A DNA stretch of 64,000 nucleotides from assembly GCF_000328705.1 (NCBI RefSeq), contig NC_019673.1:620001-684000 (forward strand). Reading direction: 5' to 3'. The notes under the pieces are model-generated. The model searched no databases, was not told the origin of the DNA, and saw only the letters and a program-made list of their open reading frames with translations. This document shows, piece after piece, positions 16,873-25,852 of this stretch. The translations under genes were made by a program, and so were the position numbers. Each line of letters begins with the position of its first letter. Position 1 is the stretch's first letter. Source of the DNA: Saccharothrix espanaensis DSM 44229. GTDB lineage: Bacteria > Actinomycetota > Actinomycetes > Mycobacteriales > Pseudonocardiaceae.

Positions 16873-17244
16873 TCAGTTGCTGACCTTCAGGCTGTAGCCG
16901 GCGAAGCCGAGCTGGCAGACGTACGAGGACCAGACGCCACCGGAGGTGCCGTTGCCGCCGACGGTGTTGCAGTCGGCGAGCGAGAGGGTGGCCAGGTACA
17001 CGTTGCTGAAGGAGCCGTGGGTCGGCTGCACCAGGGTGCTGTAGCCGGCGACCCCGCTCTTGCACTCGTAGCTGGAGAACACGCCGCCGGCCACGCCGTT
17101 GGTGCCGATCTGCGTGCAGGTCGCGTTGTCGCTGGTGTAGAGGTAGACCGGGTCGGCGGAGGCCTGGGCGGCACCGGCGCCGAGCGCGAGGGTGGCCGCG
17201 GCGGCCGCCGCACCGGCGGTCAGGACACGGGCGAGCTTCATCAT
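16873..17244 (-). CDS. Secreted protein with an internal duplication (hypothetical)
   Basis: About 123 aa. A Sec signal peptide (about 1-30, ending AQASA) precedes two 49-residue repeats, starting VYLYTSDNATC (33) and VYLATLSLADC (82). Each repeat has two cysteines 18 residues apart (43/61 and 92/110) and the block GGV(F/W)SSY followed by (V/F)AGYS, suggesting two small disulfide-bonded beta domains. The start is one of two consecutive ATGs behind GGGGAGA. I do not recognise the family. Expected to be extracellular; role unknown. Confidence 0.8.
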   Translation of the reverse strand: MMKLARVLTAGAAAAAATLALGAGAAQASADPVYLYTSDNATCTQIGTNGVAGGVFSSYECKSGVAGYSTLVQPTHGSFSNVYLATLSLADCNTVGGNGTSGGVWSSYVCQLGFAGYSLKVSN

Positions 17245-17545
17245 GTCAATTCTCCCCAGAATGTCGGTTTCGACCGTATCGGCACCGCCGTGGCGGCACC
17301 TGAAACGACGTTAACAGCCGCTTACCGGCACCCTGGGAACATTTCTTCTCGACTGTGAATAATGCCCTGCGGAATCGGGCCTCAAGGTCCGGCGACAGCG
17401 CTGGTCCGCGTCGTACCCAGAGGTAATGTGTGAGGTGGGTCACGCAAGCTTGTAACAGTATTGGGAGAGGCGCTGTCCGGGCTACCGGGAAAAGGCATTC
17501 GTCGCACCGGTTGACCTCTCCGTCGTATCGGTCATACTCGGCCGG
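17245..17545. other. 301-bp intergenic region between divergent genes
   Basis: This stretch is less GC-rich than its surroundings and separates two divergent starts. It must hold the promoters of the secreted 123-aa protein and the LysR gene. I see no convincing operator, RNA or further gene. Confidence 0.5.
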
Positions 17546-18484
17546 ATGGAGCTGGAAGTGCGGCACTTGCGCTTCGTGGAGGCCATCGGCGCGGCGGGCA
17601 GCCTCACCCGGGCCGCCGCCGCGCTCGGGGTGTCCCAGCCCGCGCTCACCTCCCAGCTGCACCGCATCGAGCACGCCCTGGGCGGCCTGCTGTTCGACCG
17701 GGGCCGGCACGGCGCGCGCCCCACCGCCCTCGGCGAGGTCGTGCTGACCCACGCCCGCGAGGTGCTCGGTGCGCTGGACGGCCTGCGCCGCGCGGTCGAC
17801 CGGCTGCCCGGCGGACCGCTGCTGAGGGTGGGTGTGCTGCCCACCGCCCTGGCCCGGCAGCTCGGCGGGACGGCCGCCGCCGCCGTGCCGGACCGGGTGG
17901 TGGACCTGTCGGTGGTGCAGAGCCGGGCCGAGGCCCTGGCCGCGCTGCGCGACGGACGGCTGGACCTCGCCCTGCACGTCGACTTCCCCGATCGCGAGTG
18001 CGTCGCGCCGCCCGGCGTGGGGATCACCCCGCTGGGCTGGGAGCCGGTGTTCGTGCTCGTGCCGGACGCGCACCCGGCCGCCGGGCGCGCGGAACCCGCC
18101 CTCGCCGACTTGGCGGGGTCGACCTGGCTGACCTCGCGGCACGGGGACGACGAGTTCGCTCGCCACCTGGTGGACCGCTGCGGGCCGGTCGTCCTGCAGG
18201 CCGTGGAGGAACTCGTGGTCGCCGAGCTCGTCCGGCGCGGCGCGGACGTCGTGGTGCCGTTGCAGCCGCTCGACACCGGCAGCACGATCCCCGGCCGGAT
18301 CCACGCGGTCGAGGGCTCGCCGCTGCGGATCCGGCACCTCCTGCTGTGGTCCGAGGCCGTGGACCCGGCCGTGGTGGACCGCATCCACGCCGGTCTGGTC
18401 GCCGCCTACCGCCGGGTCGCGCCGGCGGGCTGCCGCATCCCCGGCTGGTTCGACCGCAACCCCGGCTGGCTCGGCTCGCCCTGA
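17546..18484 (+). CDS. LysR-family transcriptional regulator (first paralogue)
   Basis: About 312 aa. N-terminal winged HTH (MELEVRHLRFVEAIGAAGSL, ALGVSQPALTSQLHRIEHALG) and a periplasmic-binding-protein-like effector domain. It is a paralogue of the convergent LysR at 18517-19497: both begin MELE-RHLR and end with an arginine/tryptophan tail of the pattern W-x-R-x-P-x-W. Its target is unknown; the divergent secreted 123-aa protein gene is a candidate. Confidence 0.92.
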   Translation: MELEVRHLRFVEAIGAAGSLTRAAAALGVSQPALTSQLHRIEHALGGLLFDRGRHGARPTALGEVVLTHAREVLGALDGLRRAVDRLPGGPLLRVGVLPTALARQLGGTAAAAVPDRVVDLSVVQSRAEALAALRDGRLDLALHVDFPDRECVAPPGVGITPLGWEPVFVLVPDAHPAAGRAEPALADLAGSTWLTSRHGDDEFARHLVDRCGPVVLQAVEELVVAELVRRGADVVVPLQPLDTGSTIPGRIHAVEGSPLRIRHLLLWSEAVDPAVVDRIHAGLVAAYRRVAPAGCRIPGWFDRNPGWLGSP

Positions 18485-18516
18485 CCCCGCGGCGGCTGAC
18501 CCTCAGCGGCTGCCCC

Positions 18517-19497
18517 TCAGCGGCTGCACGGATCGTGCCGGGGGACGGGGCGGGCCGGGGTCGTGGTCCACTCCGGGTGCCGGTGCAGCCAGGCGCGGTA
18601 GACCGGCGGCCGTTGCACGACCTGGTGCTGCGCCTCGACCAGCCCCGTCCACAGCCGGTCCACGTCGGCCGGCCGCAGCACCCCGCCCGTCCGCCAGAAC
18701 AACGTCGTCGCCATCCACAGCGGCGCGCCCGCCAGCGGCACGACCGCCACCCCCGACCGGCTCCGGCTGCCCGGCATGACCGGCAGCACCGCGCGCCCGA
18801 GCTCGGCCGCCTGCAACGCCTCGGTGGCGTCCATGATCCGGATGTCCGGGGTGAACCCGGCCCGCAGGCACACCTCGGTGAGGTGGTCGCCGAAGTGGTC
18901 CCGCGCGGTCGACGCCGCGCCCCACGTCTCGCCCGCCAGGTCCGCCAGGTCGATCTCGGTGCGCCGGGCCAGCGGGTGCCGGTCGGCCAGCGCGACGAAC
19001 ATCGGCTCGACGGCCACCGCGGCGCGGTGCACGCCGGCCGGCACCGGGTACTCGCCGCCCGGGAACTCGGCGACCAGCGCGCCTTCGATCCTGTTGTCCG
19101 CCAGCAGCTCCAGGTGCGCCACACCGTCCAGTTCGGTGCGCACCGAGGCCTCCACCCCGAGCACCCGGGGCACCAGCACGGACAGGCTCGCCAGCAGCAT
19201 CGACGGCGTGCAGCCGAACCGGGCCGCGCCCGGCGACGTGCGCCCCACGGCCACCTCGAACCGGTCCAGCGCCTCCAGCACGGTCCGGGCGTGCGCGGCC
19301 ACCACCTCGCCCAGCGGCGTCGGGGTCGCGCCCCGCGCACCCCGCCGGAACAGCGGCCCGCCGACGATCCGCTCCGCCCGCCGCAACGCCTCGGTGACCG
19401 ACGGCTGCGTCATCCGCAGCTCGGCCGCCGCGCCGGTGAGCGTGCCGGCGTCGGCGATCGCGCGGACCACCCGGAGGTGCCGGAACTCCAGCTCCAT
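18517..19497 (-). CDS. LysR-family transcriptional regulator (second paralogue)
   Basis: About 326 aa. HTH at residues about 18-60 (AGTLTGAAAELRMTQPSVTE) and a substrate-binding domain. Convergent with the first LysR gene and divergent from the secreted serine protease, whose ATG lies 122 bp away. LysR regulators usually act on the divergently transcribed neighbour, so control of the protease is likely. Confidence 0.92.
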   Translation of the reverse strand: MELEFRHLRVVRAIADAGTLTGAAAELRMTQPSVTEALRRAERIVGGPLFRRGARGATPTPLGEVVAAHARTVLEALDRFEVAVGRTSPGAARFGCTPSMLLASLSVLVPRVLGVEASVRTELDGVAHLELLADNRIEGALVAEFPGGEYPVPAGVHRAAVAVEPMFVALADRHPLARRTEIDLADLAGETWGAASTARDHFGDHLTEVCLRAGFTPDIRIMDATEALQAAELGRAVLPVMPGSRSRSGVAVVPLAGAPLWMATTLFWRTGGVLRPADVDRLWTGLVEAQHQVVQRPPVYRAWLHRHPEWTTTPARPVPRHDPCSR

Positions 19498-19619
19498 AGG
19501 CGGACCTTATGCAACGTTGGGATTGTTCGGCCAGTTCACGGCCCGCTCATCATGTGTTCACGGTCGTCGCCTGCACTTCGACCGCTGGAGCACCACCCCC
19601 TGCACCAGAAGGAAAACCC

Positions 19620-20576
19620 ATGTCATTGCGTACCTTGCTGCGCGCTGCCCTCGTGCCGGTGGCCGCCGCGGCGGCCTTCGCGGCCATGCCGGTGGCGAAC
19701 GCCGACCCCGTCACGCCGTACATCGTGGGCGGCGGCAACGCCACCGAGACCTACTCGTTCATGGGCTCGATCCAGCTCAACGGCCGGCACGGCTGCGGCG
19801 CGTCGCTGGTCAGCGCCCAGTGGATGGTGACGGCCGGGCACTGCACCTACAACCAGCAGTCCCCGATCCAGCCCTCGCAGATGCGGGTGCGGGTCGGCTC
19901 GACCCAGTGGAGCAGCGGCGGCACGCTCGCCGGTGTCTCGCAGATCGTGCGGCACCCGAACTACCGCCCCGGCGGCAGCCAGCAGTACGACATCGCGCTG
20001 CTGCGGCTGTCCACCTCCGTGTCCCAGGCTCCGATCAGCCTCGGTGACAGCTCGCCCGCCGCCAACACCGCCGTGCGGCTCATCGGCTGGGGCCAGACCT
20101 GCAACACCCCGCAGTGCGGCCAGCCGCCGACGAACCTGAAGCAGCTCGACACCCGGATCAACCCGGACTCCATGTGCACCAACGAGTTCAACGGCAGCCA
20201 CGAGCTGTGCGTGTACAGCACCACCTCGCAGACCGCGTGCTACGGCGACTCGGGCGGCCCGATGGTGCAGAAGGTCGGCGCGGAGTGGCGCCTGCTCGGC
20301 GCGACCAGCCGGGCCGGCGTCGTCAACCAGACCTGCGGCTCGGGCCAGGCCACGATCTACACCGACGTGGTGGCCTTCACGCAGTGGATCCAGTCGACGA
20401 CCGGCGGTGGCACCCCCAACCCGCCCGGCTGCTCGACCTCGGAGTGGAACCCGGCCCAGTACTACCCGCCGGGCTCGACCGTGGCTTACCGGGGCTACCA
20501 GTGGCGCAACCCGTACTGGAGCTACGGCGAGGCGCCCGGCCAGAGCTACGCCTGGCAGCGGGTCGGCGAGTGCTGA
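19620..20576 (+). CDS. Secreted trypsin-like serine protease with C-terminal CBM5/12-like module
   Basis: About 318 aa, secreted. ATG 19620 follows AAGGAAAA and begins a Sec signal (about 1-28). The mature protease opens at IVGG after a short pro-segment. The chymotrypsin-fold triad is in TAGHC, YDIALLRL and GDSGGP, with several cysteines for disulfides. The last 45 residues (WNPAQYYPPGSTVAYRGYQW, then W-rich) resemble a carbohydrate-binding module of the CBM5/12 type that binds chitin or other insoluble polysaccharide. Probably digests extracellular protein such as fungal or insect material. Possibly regulated by the divergent LysR. Confidence 0.94.
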   Translation: MSLRTLLRAALVPVAAAAAFAAMPVANADPVTPYIVGGGNATETYSFMGSIQLNGRHGCGASLVSAQWMVTAGHCTYNQQSPIQPSQMRVRVGSTQWSSGGTLAGVSQIVRHPNYRPGGSQQYDIALLRLSTSVSQAPISLGDSSPAANTAVRLIGWGQTCNTPQCGQPPTNLKQLDTRINPDSMCTNEFNGSHELCVYSTTSQTACYGDSGGPMVQKVGAEWRLLGATSRAGVVNQTCGSGQATIYTDVVAFTQWIQSTTGGGTPNPPGCSTSEWNPAQYYPPGSTVAYRGYQWRNPYWSYGEAPGQSYAWQRVGEC

Positions 20577-20673
20577 CCTGAGTCCCGCCTCACGGGTCGG
20601 GTGGACCCCGGGACGGGGAGCGACGGGTCCACCCGGTCCGCTCGAACGCCCGGCGACGCCGGGACGCACGGAC

Positions 20674-20702
20674 GAAGGCCCCGCCGGACAGGCGGGGCCT
20701 TC
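20674..20702. terminator. Bidirectional terminator
   Basis: A 12-bp stem (20674-20685 with 20691-20702) and five-base loop lie between the convergent protease and C39-like genes, 25 bases from the stop of the latter. Confidence 0.75.
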
Positions 20703-20726
20703 GGGGCCTTGGGTCAGAACCGACGG

Positions 20727-21656
20727 TCAGCCGACGGGCGCGCTCATGGCGAACCAGTTGAACGTCTCCACCATCTGCCGGGTCGTGCCGACGTACTGCG
20801 GGCCGGTCAGCTCCCACCGGACCACCGTGCGGTAGGTGCCGGGCTGGAGGCTCTCGTCCACGTCGGTGTTCTCGTCGTCCTTCACCGGCACGTACTCGGT
20901 GATCGTCCGCTTGGTCAGCGTCACGTCCAGCAGCTGGTAGTCCGACTGGGAGTCCAGGTAGCCGGGCTGCTTGTGGTCGCCCGCGCGGCCCGGGTCGGAC
21001 AGCTTGAGCTGCACGGTGTTGCCGTTGAACGAGCCCTTGGCCGCGACCACGGTGACGATGTGCCCGCCGCCGCGCTGGAGGCTGCCCGCCTGCGGCCCGG
21101 CCGAGTAGCGGCCGTACACCAGCTGCACCGGCCCCTGGTCGAGCTTGCGGGCCAGGTCGCCGGAGAAGTCGGCCGCGTTGGCGGAGTTGGTGTTGCCGAC
21201 CGCGGTGTGCCACCCGATGTCGCGGGCCGGTTTGGTGGCGACGTTCCACGCGGTCTGGAGGTTGCCCATGGTGGTCTTGCCGTCGTACTTGGCGTCCACG
21301 CCGATCCGCCAGATCGAGTTGCCGACGACGGTGTAGTCCGCCGGGTCCTTCGGGTCGAGGTTCTTGACCTTGGTGGACAGCCAGCCGACCGGCGCGCCCT
21401 TCACGTGACCCCAGTAGTGCAGCACGTTGTAGAGCGACGCGGGGCCGCAGTAGGCGTTGCCGTTGTTCTCCAGACCGGCCCGGAACTGGTCGACGTCGCT
21501 CACGCCGCACAGCTTCACGTCGAAGTCGGCGCCGGAGACGTCGGAGGTCCGGGTGCACGGCGGGGGCGTGCCGATGATGTCGGCGGACGCGACGCCGGAG
21601 AACGTGAGAGCGCCGGCGGCGGCGGTGACGGTGAGGGCGAGCGCCTTGCGGATCAT
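20727..21656 (-). CDS. Secreted C39-like peptidase domain protein
   Basis: About 309 aa. ATG 21656 has the RBS GGAGG and begins a Sec signal peptide ending near GVASA. The domain carries a papain-like/C39 arrangement: Cys in NAYCGPASLYNVLHYWG, His in GGGHIVTVVAAKG and Asp in LKLSDPGR. C39 peptidases normally cleave leader peptides at a Gly-Gly site, but free secreted versions of unknown target are common in actinobacteria. No ABC transporter is attached. It lies downstream of the LAL gene on the same strand after a 181-bp gap, so it probably has its own promoter. Confidence 0.8.
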   Translation of the reverse strand: MIRKALALTVTAAAGALTFSGVASADIIGTPPPCTRTSDVSGADFDVKLCGVSDVDQFRAGLENNGNAYCGPASLYNVLHYWGHVKGAPVGWLSTKVKNLDPKDPADYTVVGNSIWRIGVDAKYDGKTTMGNLQTAWNVATKPARDIGWHTAVGNTNSANAADFSGDLARKLDQGPVQLVYGRYSAGPQAGSLQRGGGHIVTVVAAKGSFNGNTVQLKLSDPGRAGDHKQPGYLDSQSDYQLLDVTLTKRTITEYVPVKDDENTDVDESLQPGTYRTVVRWELTGPQYVGTTRQMVETFNWFAMSAPVG

Positions 21657-21837
21657 GGTCCTACCTCCTGGTGTGAGCCCCTGTGGAGAGCTTCCGTGGT
21701 GCGGTAGGACAAGACTGACCTGCGAAGACGTCCAGGGCATGAGGGATCGTCCCTCAACCTGGGAGCGCGTCGAAGTGGGGTGTATCAGGCACCCCCCAAG
21801 CCTGATCCGTATCTCTCCGGTGCGCGTCGGGTACCGG

Positions 21838-24612
21838 TCAGGCCAGGACGCGGGCCAGTTCGCGGCGACCGCTGATGCCGAGCTTGGTGTAGATCCGGCC
21901 CAGGTGGTTCTCCACCGTCTTGGGCGTCACGAACAGCTCCTGCGCGATCTCCCGGTTCGGCCGGCCCAGCGCCGCCAGGTCGGCCACCCGGCGTTCGCTC
22001 GCGGTCAACGCCTCCGCGCCCGCGAGCGCCACCCGGCGCGGCCGGTCGCCCAGCGCCTCCAGCGCCTCCGCGCCCCGCGCGCGCAACGCGACCGAGCCGC
22101 ACTCCGCCGCCAGGTCGGTGCCCCGGTGCAACGGCGCGCGCGCGTCGACCCGGCGGCGGGCCACCCGCAGCGCCTCGCCGAGGTCGACCAGGGACCGGGC
22201 CAGGTGCAGCCGCGCGGGCGAGTTCTCCAGCACCTCGACGGATTCGGCGAGCAGCGCCACCCGGTGCTCGGCGTCGGCGTGCGCGAGCAGCCGCAGCGCC
22301 GCGCCCACTTCTGTTGCGGCGCCCCACTTCCGTGCGACGGCGAGCTGTTCGCGGGCCAGCGCGAGGGCTTCGGCCTCGTCGCCGAGCAGCATCGCCGCCC
22401 GCACCGCCGGGTCGCGCCACGGGATGGTCGGCGCGTCCACGTCCACGGCCCGCATCTCGTCGCGCTGCCGGAACGCCTCCGCCTTGGCCAGCACCGGGTT
22501 CCCGTTCGCCAGCGCGATCAGCGCGCGCGGCTCGTGCAGCCACAGGGTGGGCATCATCGGCGGCGCGTCGGCGTGCAGCGCGTCGAACCGGGCCAGCGCC
22601 CGTGCCGCGGCCTCGACGTCACCGCGCTCGAACGCGGCGTAGGTGATGAAGTGCGTGGCGGTGGCGCGCAGGGCGACGATGTGCGGGCCGGTTTCCTCGT
22701 CCCGCACGGCGGCCAGCGCGCCCTCGCCCTCCGCCTCCACGAAGGTCACGTTGCCCAGCCGCCAGTTCAGGAACAGCGCGGCGTTGGCGACCATGGCGAA
22801 CTCGACCGGCGACCCGTGCGACCGGACCCGCAGCCGGGCGCGGTCGATCTCCCGGCGGGCGTCGTCCACGCCGTCGGCCGACATCAGCGCCAGCAGGGCC
22901 ACCACCCACGCCACCATCGCGTCCGTGCTGCCGGTGGCGTCGTCGAAGTACGCGCCGTGCGACAGCGCCCGCAGCGCGGTGTCGGCCACCTCCGCCGCCG
23001 GCCACACCTCGTAGCGGCCCGTCTGGGCCAGCAGGCCGAGCAGCGTCCGCTCGTCGGGTGTGTTGCCGCGCAACGACTTGAAGCGGGCCAGGTGGTCCGA
23101 GGCGACCACCCGGTGCTCGCGCAGGAACGACCGGGTCACCGCCAGCCGGGCCTCCAGGTGCAGCCGGCCGTCGCCGTCGGGCAGGACCCGGATCGCCTGG
23201 GACAGCTCGGCGATCGCCGCCTCCGGACCGTCCACGACGGACGTCGCCGACGCGGCGGCGGCGACGAGTTCGGCGTTGGGCAGGTCGGCGGCGGCGGACC
23301 GGAGTTCGCGCCGGGCCCCGGCGGCGTCCCCGGTGCGCAGCAGCGCCCGGCCGTACTCGGCGCGCAGCCCGGCGTCCTCCGGCGACTCCGCCACGGCCCG
23401 CGCCAGGTGCGCGGCGGCGGTCTGCGCGTCCCCGGCCGCGAGCAGCGCGGCGGCGGCCTCGCGCAGCACGTCGGCGGCGTCGGGCAAGGTGCCCCGGGGC
23501 GCCTGCGCGAGGTGCGCGGCGACCCGGTCGGCCGGTGCCTTCGCGGCCCGCAGCCGGGTGGCGGCGGTGGCGTGCAGCGCGGCCCGCGCCACCGGGCCCA
23601 GGTCGGCCAGCACGGCCTCCCGGACCACCGGGTGCACGAACGCCAGGTGGTCGTCCGCGCTGGTCAGGACGTTCGCCCCGACCAGTGCGGCGACGGCGGC
23701 GGGCAGCGCGGCGACGTCCAGCCCGGCGACCGCGCCGACCTGCCACGGGTCGCTGCCGGTGCCCAGCACGGCCGCCGCGCCCGCCAGCGCCACCGCCTCG
23801 CGCGGCAGCCGGCCGAGCGCCGCCCGGAACACCGAGGTCGGCCCGAGCCCGGCGACCCGCTCGGCGGTCGCCGGGTCGCCCGGCGGCAGGCCGAGCACGT
23901 CCAGCTCGTCGACCAGCACGCGGGCCAGGAACGGGTTGCCGGCGCTGGCCTCGTGCAGCGCCCGCACCACGGCCGGGGCCGCGCCGGTGATCAGGTCGGC
24001 CAGCGCCGCCGGGCTCAGCGGGCGGGGCAGCAGCCGCTCGGCCCGGCGGGAGTCGCCGAGCTGCGCCAGCGGGCCGGTGTTGGCGGCCGGTCGGGTGGCC
24101 ACCACCAGCGTGATCGGCAGGTCGGCGATCCGCCGGGACAGGTAGAGCAGGAAGTGCAGCGACGACAGGTCCGCCCAGTGCGCGTCGTCCACGGTGATCA
24201 GCAGCGGCCGGGTGGACGACAGGTCGACCGCCACCCACCACAGCGCGTGCAGGGTGCGGGCCAGTTCCGCCTCGCCCGGGTCGGCGGCGGCGGCGTCCAG
24301 CGCCGCCAGCGCGGCCCCGGAGGGCCCGGCCAGGATCGCCGCGCGGACCTCGCCCCGGTACCGGGACACCGACCGCTCCACCAGCTGCCGGACCACGCCC
24401 CACGCCATCGCGCCCTCCAGCGCGTCGCCGACCGCCTGGAGCCGGCCGAAACCGCGCTGCTTGGCCAGCTCGCGGGCCGCCTCGACCAGCCGGGTCTTGC
24501 CGATCCCGGCCCGGCCCTCGATCAGCACCACCCGCCCCTCGCCGGCCGCCGCGGCGTCCAGCGCCGAGGCGATCCGGGCCAGTTCCCGGTCGCGTTCCAG
24601 CGGCGCGCTCAC
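21838..24612 (-). CDS. LAL-type LuxR transcriptional regulator with N-terminal ATPase
   Basis: About 924 aa. An AAA-type ATPase occupies the N-terminus with Walker A GRAGIGKT (about 31-38) and Walker B LLITVDDAHWAD. A long helical TPR-like middle follows. A LuxR HTH ends the protein (LTASERRVADLAALGRPN, VTPKTVENHLGRIYTKLGIS). Large ATP-binding LuxR regulators are activators of single operons. The start is GTG 24612, inside the stop of the MBL gene (GTGA); an open frame further upstream merely runs through that gene. Translational coupling to an MBL hydrolase suggests a joint response, target unknown. Confidence 0.92.
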   Translation of the reverse strand: MSAPLERDRELARIASALDAAAAGEGRVVLIEGRAGIGKTRLVEAARELAKQRGFGRLQAVGDALEGAMAWGVVRQLVERSVSRYRGEVRAAILAGPSGAALAALDAAAADPGEAELARTLHALWWVAVDLSSTRPLLITVDDAHWADLSSLHFLLYLSRRIADLPITLVVATRPAANTGPLAQLGDSRRAERLLPRPLSPAALADLITGAAPAVVRALHEASAGNPFLARVLVDELDVLGLPPGDPATAERVAGLGPTSVFRAALGRLPREAVALAGAAAVLGTGSDPWQVGAVAGLDVAALPAAVAALVGANVLTSADDHLAFVHPVVREAVLADLGPVARAALHATAATRLRAAKAPADRVAAHLAQAPRGTLPDAADVLREAAAALLAAGDAQTAAAHLARAVAESPEDAGLRAEYGRALLRTGDAAGARRELRSAAADLPNAELVAAAASATSVVDGPEAAIAELSQAIRVLPDGDGRLHLEARLAVTRSFLREHRVVASDHLARFKSLRGNTPDERTLLGLLAQTGRYEVWPAAEVADTALRALSHGAYFDDATGSTDAMVAWVVALLALMSADGVDDARREIDRARLRVRSHGSPVEFAMVANAALFLNWRLGNVTFVEAEGEGALAAVRDEETGPHIVALRATATHFITYAAFERGDVEAAARALARFDALHADAPPMMPTLWLHEPRALIALANGNPVLAKAEAFRQRDEMRAVDVDAPTIPWRDPAVRAAMLLGDEAEALALAREQLAVARKWGAATEVGAALRLLAHADAEHRVALLAESVEVLENSPARLHLARSLVDLGEALRVARRRVDARAPLHRGTDLAAECGSVALRARGAEALEALGDRPRRVALAGAEALTASERRVADLAALGRPNREIAQELFVTPKTVENHLGRIYTKLGISGRRELARVLA

Positions 24613-25238
24613 CGCAGCGCGCGCAGCAGCCGGGCGGGGTCGCGCAGCGGGCGGCCGTGGCCGAACAGCACCAGCTTCGGGCGCAACCCGGCGAGCCGCC
24701 GCATGGACTCCAGGTTCTGCTCCTGGTCCCAGGTCAGGAACCCCGGCGGGCCGGTCGGCCACAGCACGTTGAAGAACACGTCCCCGCAGATCAGCACGCC
24801 GTCGTGGTCGCGCCACAGGGCGATGTGGCCGGGGGAGTGGCCGGGCACGTCGAGCACGGTGAACCCGGCGACCTCGTCACCCTCGCGCAGGCCCCGGGCG
24901 ACCGGGTGCGGGTCGGGGGTCTTCAGGCGGGAGAGCAGCTTCGGGATGCGGCCGGGCGCGGGGACCGGGGTGGAGGTGCGGATCGCCTCGGCGTCCGCCG
25001 CGCCCGCCCACAGCGGCAGGTCGTACCGGTCGCACACGGCGTGGCTGGAGCCGTAGTGGTCGGGGTGCGCGTGGGTGACGACGTGCGCGCTCAGGGCGCG
25101 GCCGTCGAGCTGGCGGGTGAGCCGGCGGCGGGCGGCGGGCGTGCCCGCGTCCACCAGCACGTCCTCCACGAGGTACGCGTTGACCAGGTGGGGCGGACGC
25201 CCCGGCAACTGGTGCACTCCGGGTGCCAGTGGTCGCAC
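24609..25238 (-). CDS. MBL-fold metallo-hydrolase
   Basis: About 209 aa. Metallo-beta-lactamase fold with the metal motif THAHPDHYG, further ligands in VPGHSPGHI and GDVFFN, and a last His in LFGHGRPL. Probably a hydrolase of thioesters, lactones or similar. GTG start with a weak RBS. Coupled by a GTGA overlap to the LAL regulator. Confidence 0.88.
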   Translation of the reverse strand: MRPLAPGVHQLPGRPPHLVNAYLVEDVLVDAGTPAARRRLTRQLDGRALSAHVVTHAHPDHYGSSHAVCDRYDLPLWAGAADAEAIRTSTPVPAPGRIPKLLSRLKTPDPHPVARGLREGDEVAGFTVLDVPGHSPGHIALWRDHDGVLICGDVFFNVLWPTGPPGFLTWDQEQNLESMRRLAGLRPKLVLFGHGRPLRDPARLLRALR

Positions 25239-25418
25239 CGGGTGATCGTAGCGTCTGCCCTGGTAGTCGCGGGGGAGTCGCGTGCGGCCGAACGGGCTCG
25301 CACGCTAGGTCGGCGGGCCGCCGGTCGCCGAACGGATGGGGAGCGCAGCGCGCCGCCGCGCGTCCGGTGGCGCGAGATTTGTGCCCGGCGGGTCCGCGCG
25401 CGGATTACCGACCTGGCC

Positions 25419-25525
25419 ATGTCGGCGAAGATGGAACTGGCGCCGCCACCGACGTAGAGCACGCCGTCCGGGCCGAACGCGACAGTGCCGACGAAGTGGC
25501 TCGGGTACTGCCGGCACCAATTGAG
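25419..25525 (-). pseudogene. Remnant of a PQQ-dependent sugar dehydrogenase-like gene
   Basis: One minus-strand frame reads SNWCRQYPSHFVGTVAFG followed by PDGVLYVGGGASSIFAD, preceded by a stop codon. Soluble PQQ-type glucose/sorbosone dehydrogenases of actinobacteria carry a very similar ENWCQQYPSHS..GTLAFG..G.LY..GGDGASF block. Only about 35 codons survive and no start or catalytic His is present. The rest of the 25239-25852 interval is lower in GC and holds no gene I can recognise. Confidence 0.6.
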
Positions 25526-25852
25526 TCACTCGTGGTTGTTCGGAACCGATCGCCGATATCGCCCGCCCGGAGCAGTCCGCCCCCGCGACGTCGATGCGTC
25601 ACTGCGTGGAATAGCCGGTCCGCGCACCGGGGTGGAAACAGTCGGCCGACGAATGGTCGTCCGCAGATCTGCGGAATGTTCCCCGTGGTACGCCCAGGTG
25701 TCGGCAGTGCTATAACCGGGGCTATAACCGGGGTGGCCGAGGAATCGTTGCAACCGGTCGGATCGGTGAATGACCAATTCCGGTCATTGATCTCTTGATC
25801 GCAGAGTTGAAGCGCATTGCGCATTCGCTTCACTTGGTGGAGGCTGCACGCC

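Noticed and set aside
21457..25056. Plus-strand frame of about 1200 codons opposite the LAL/MBL genes
   Set aside because: Shadow of the LAL regulator, no domain, no RBS.
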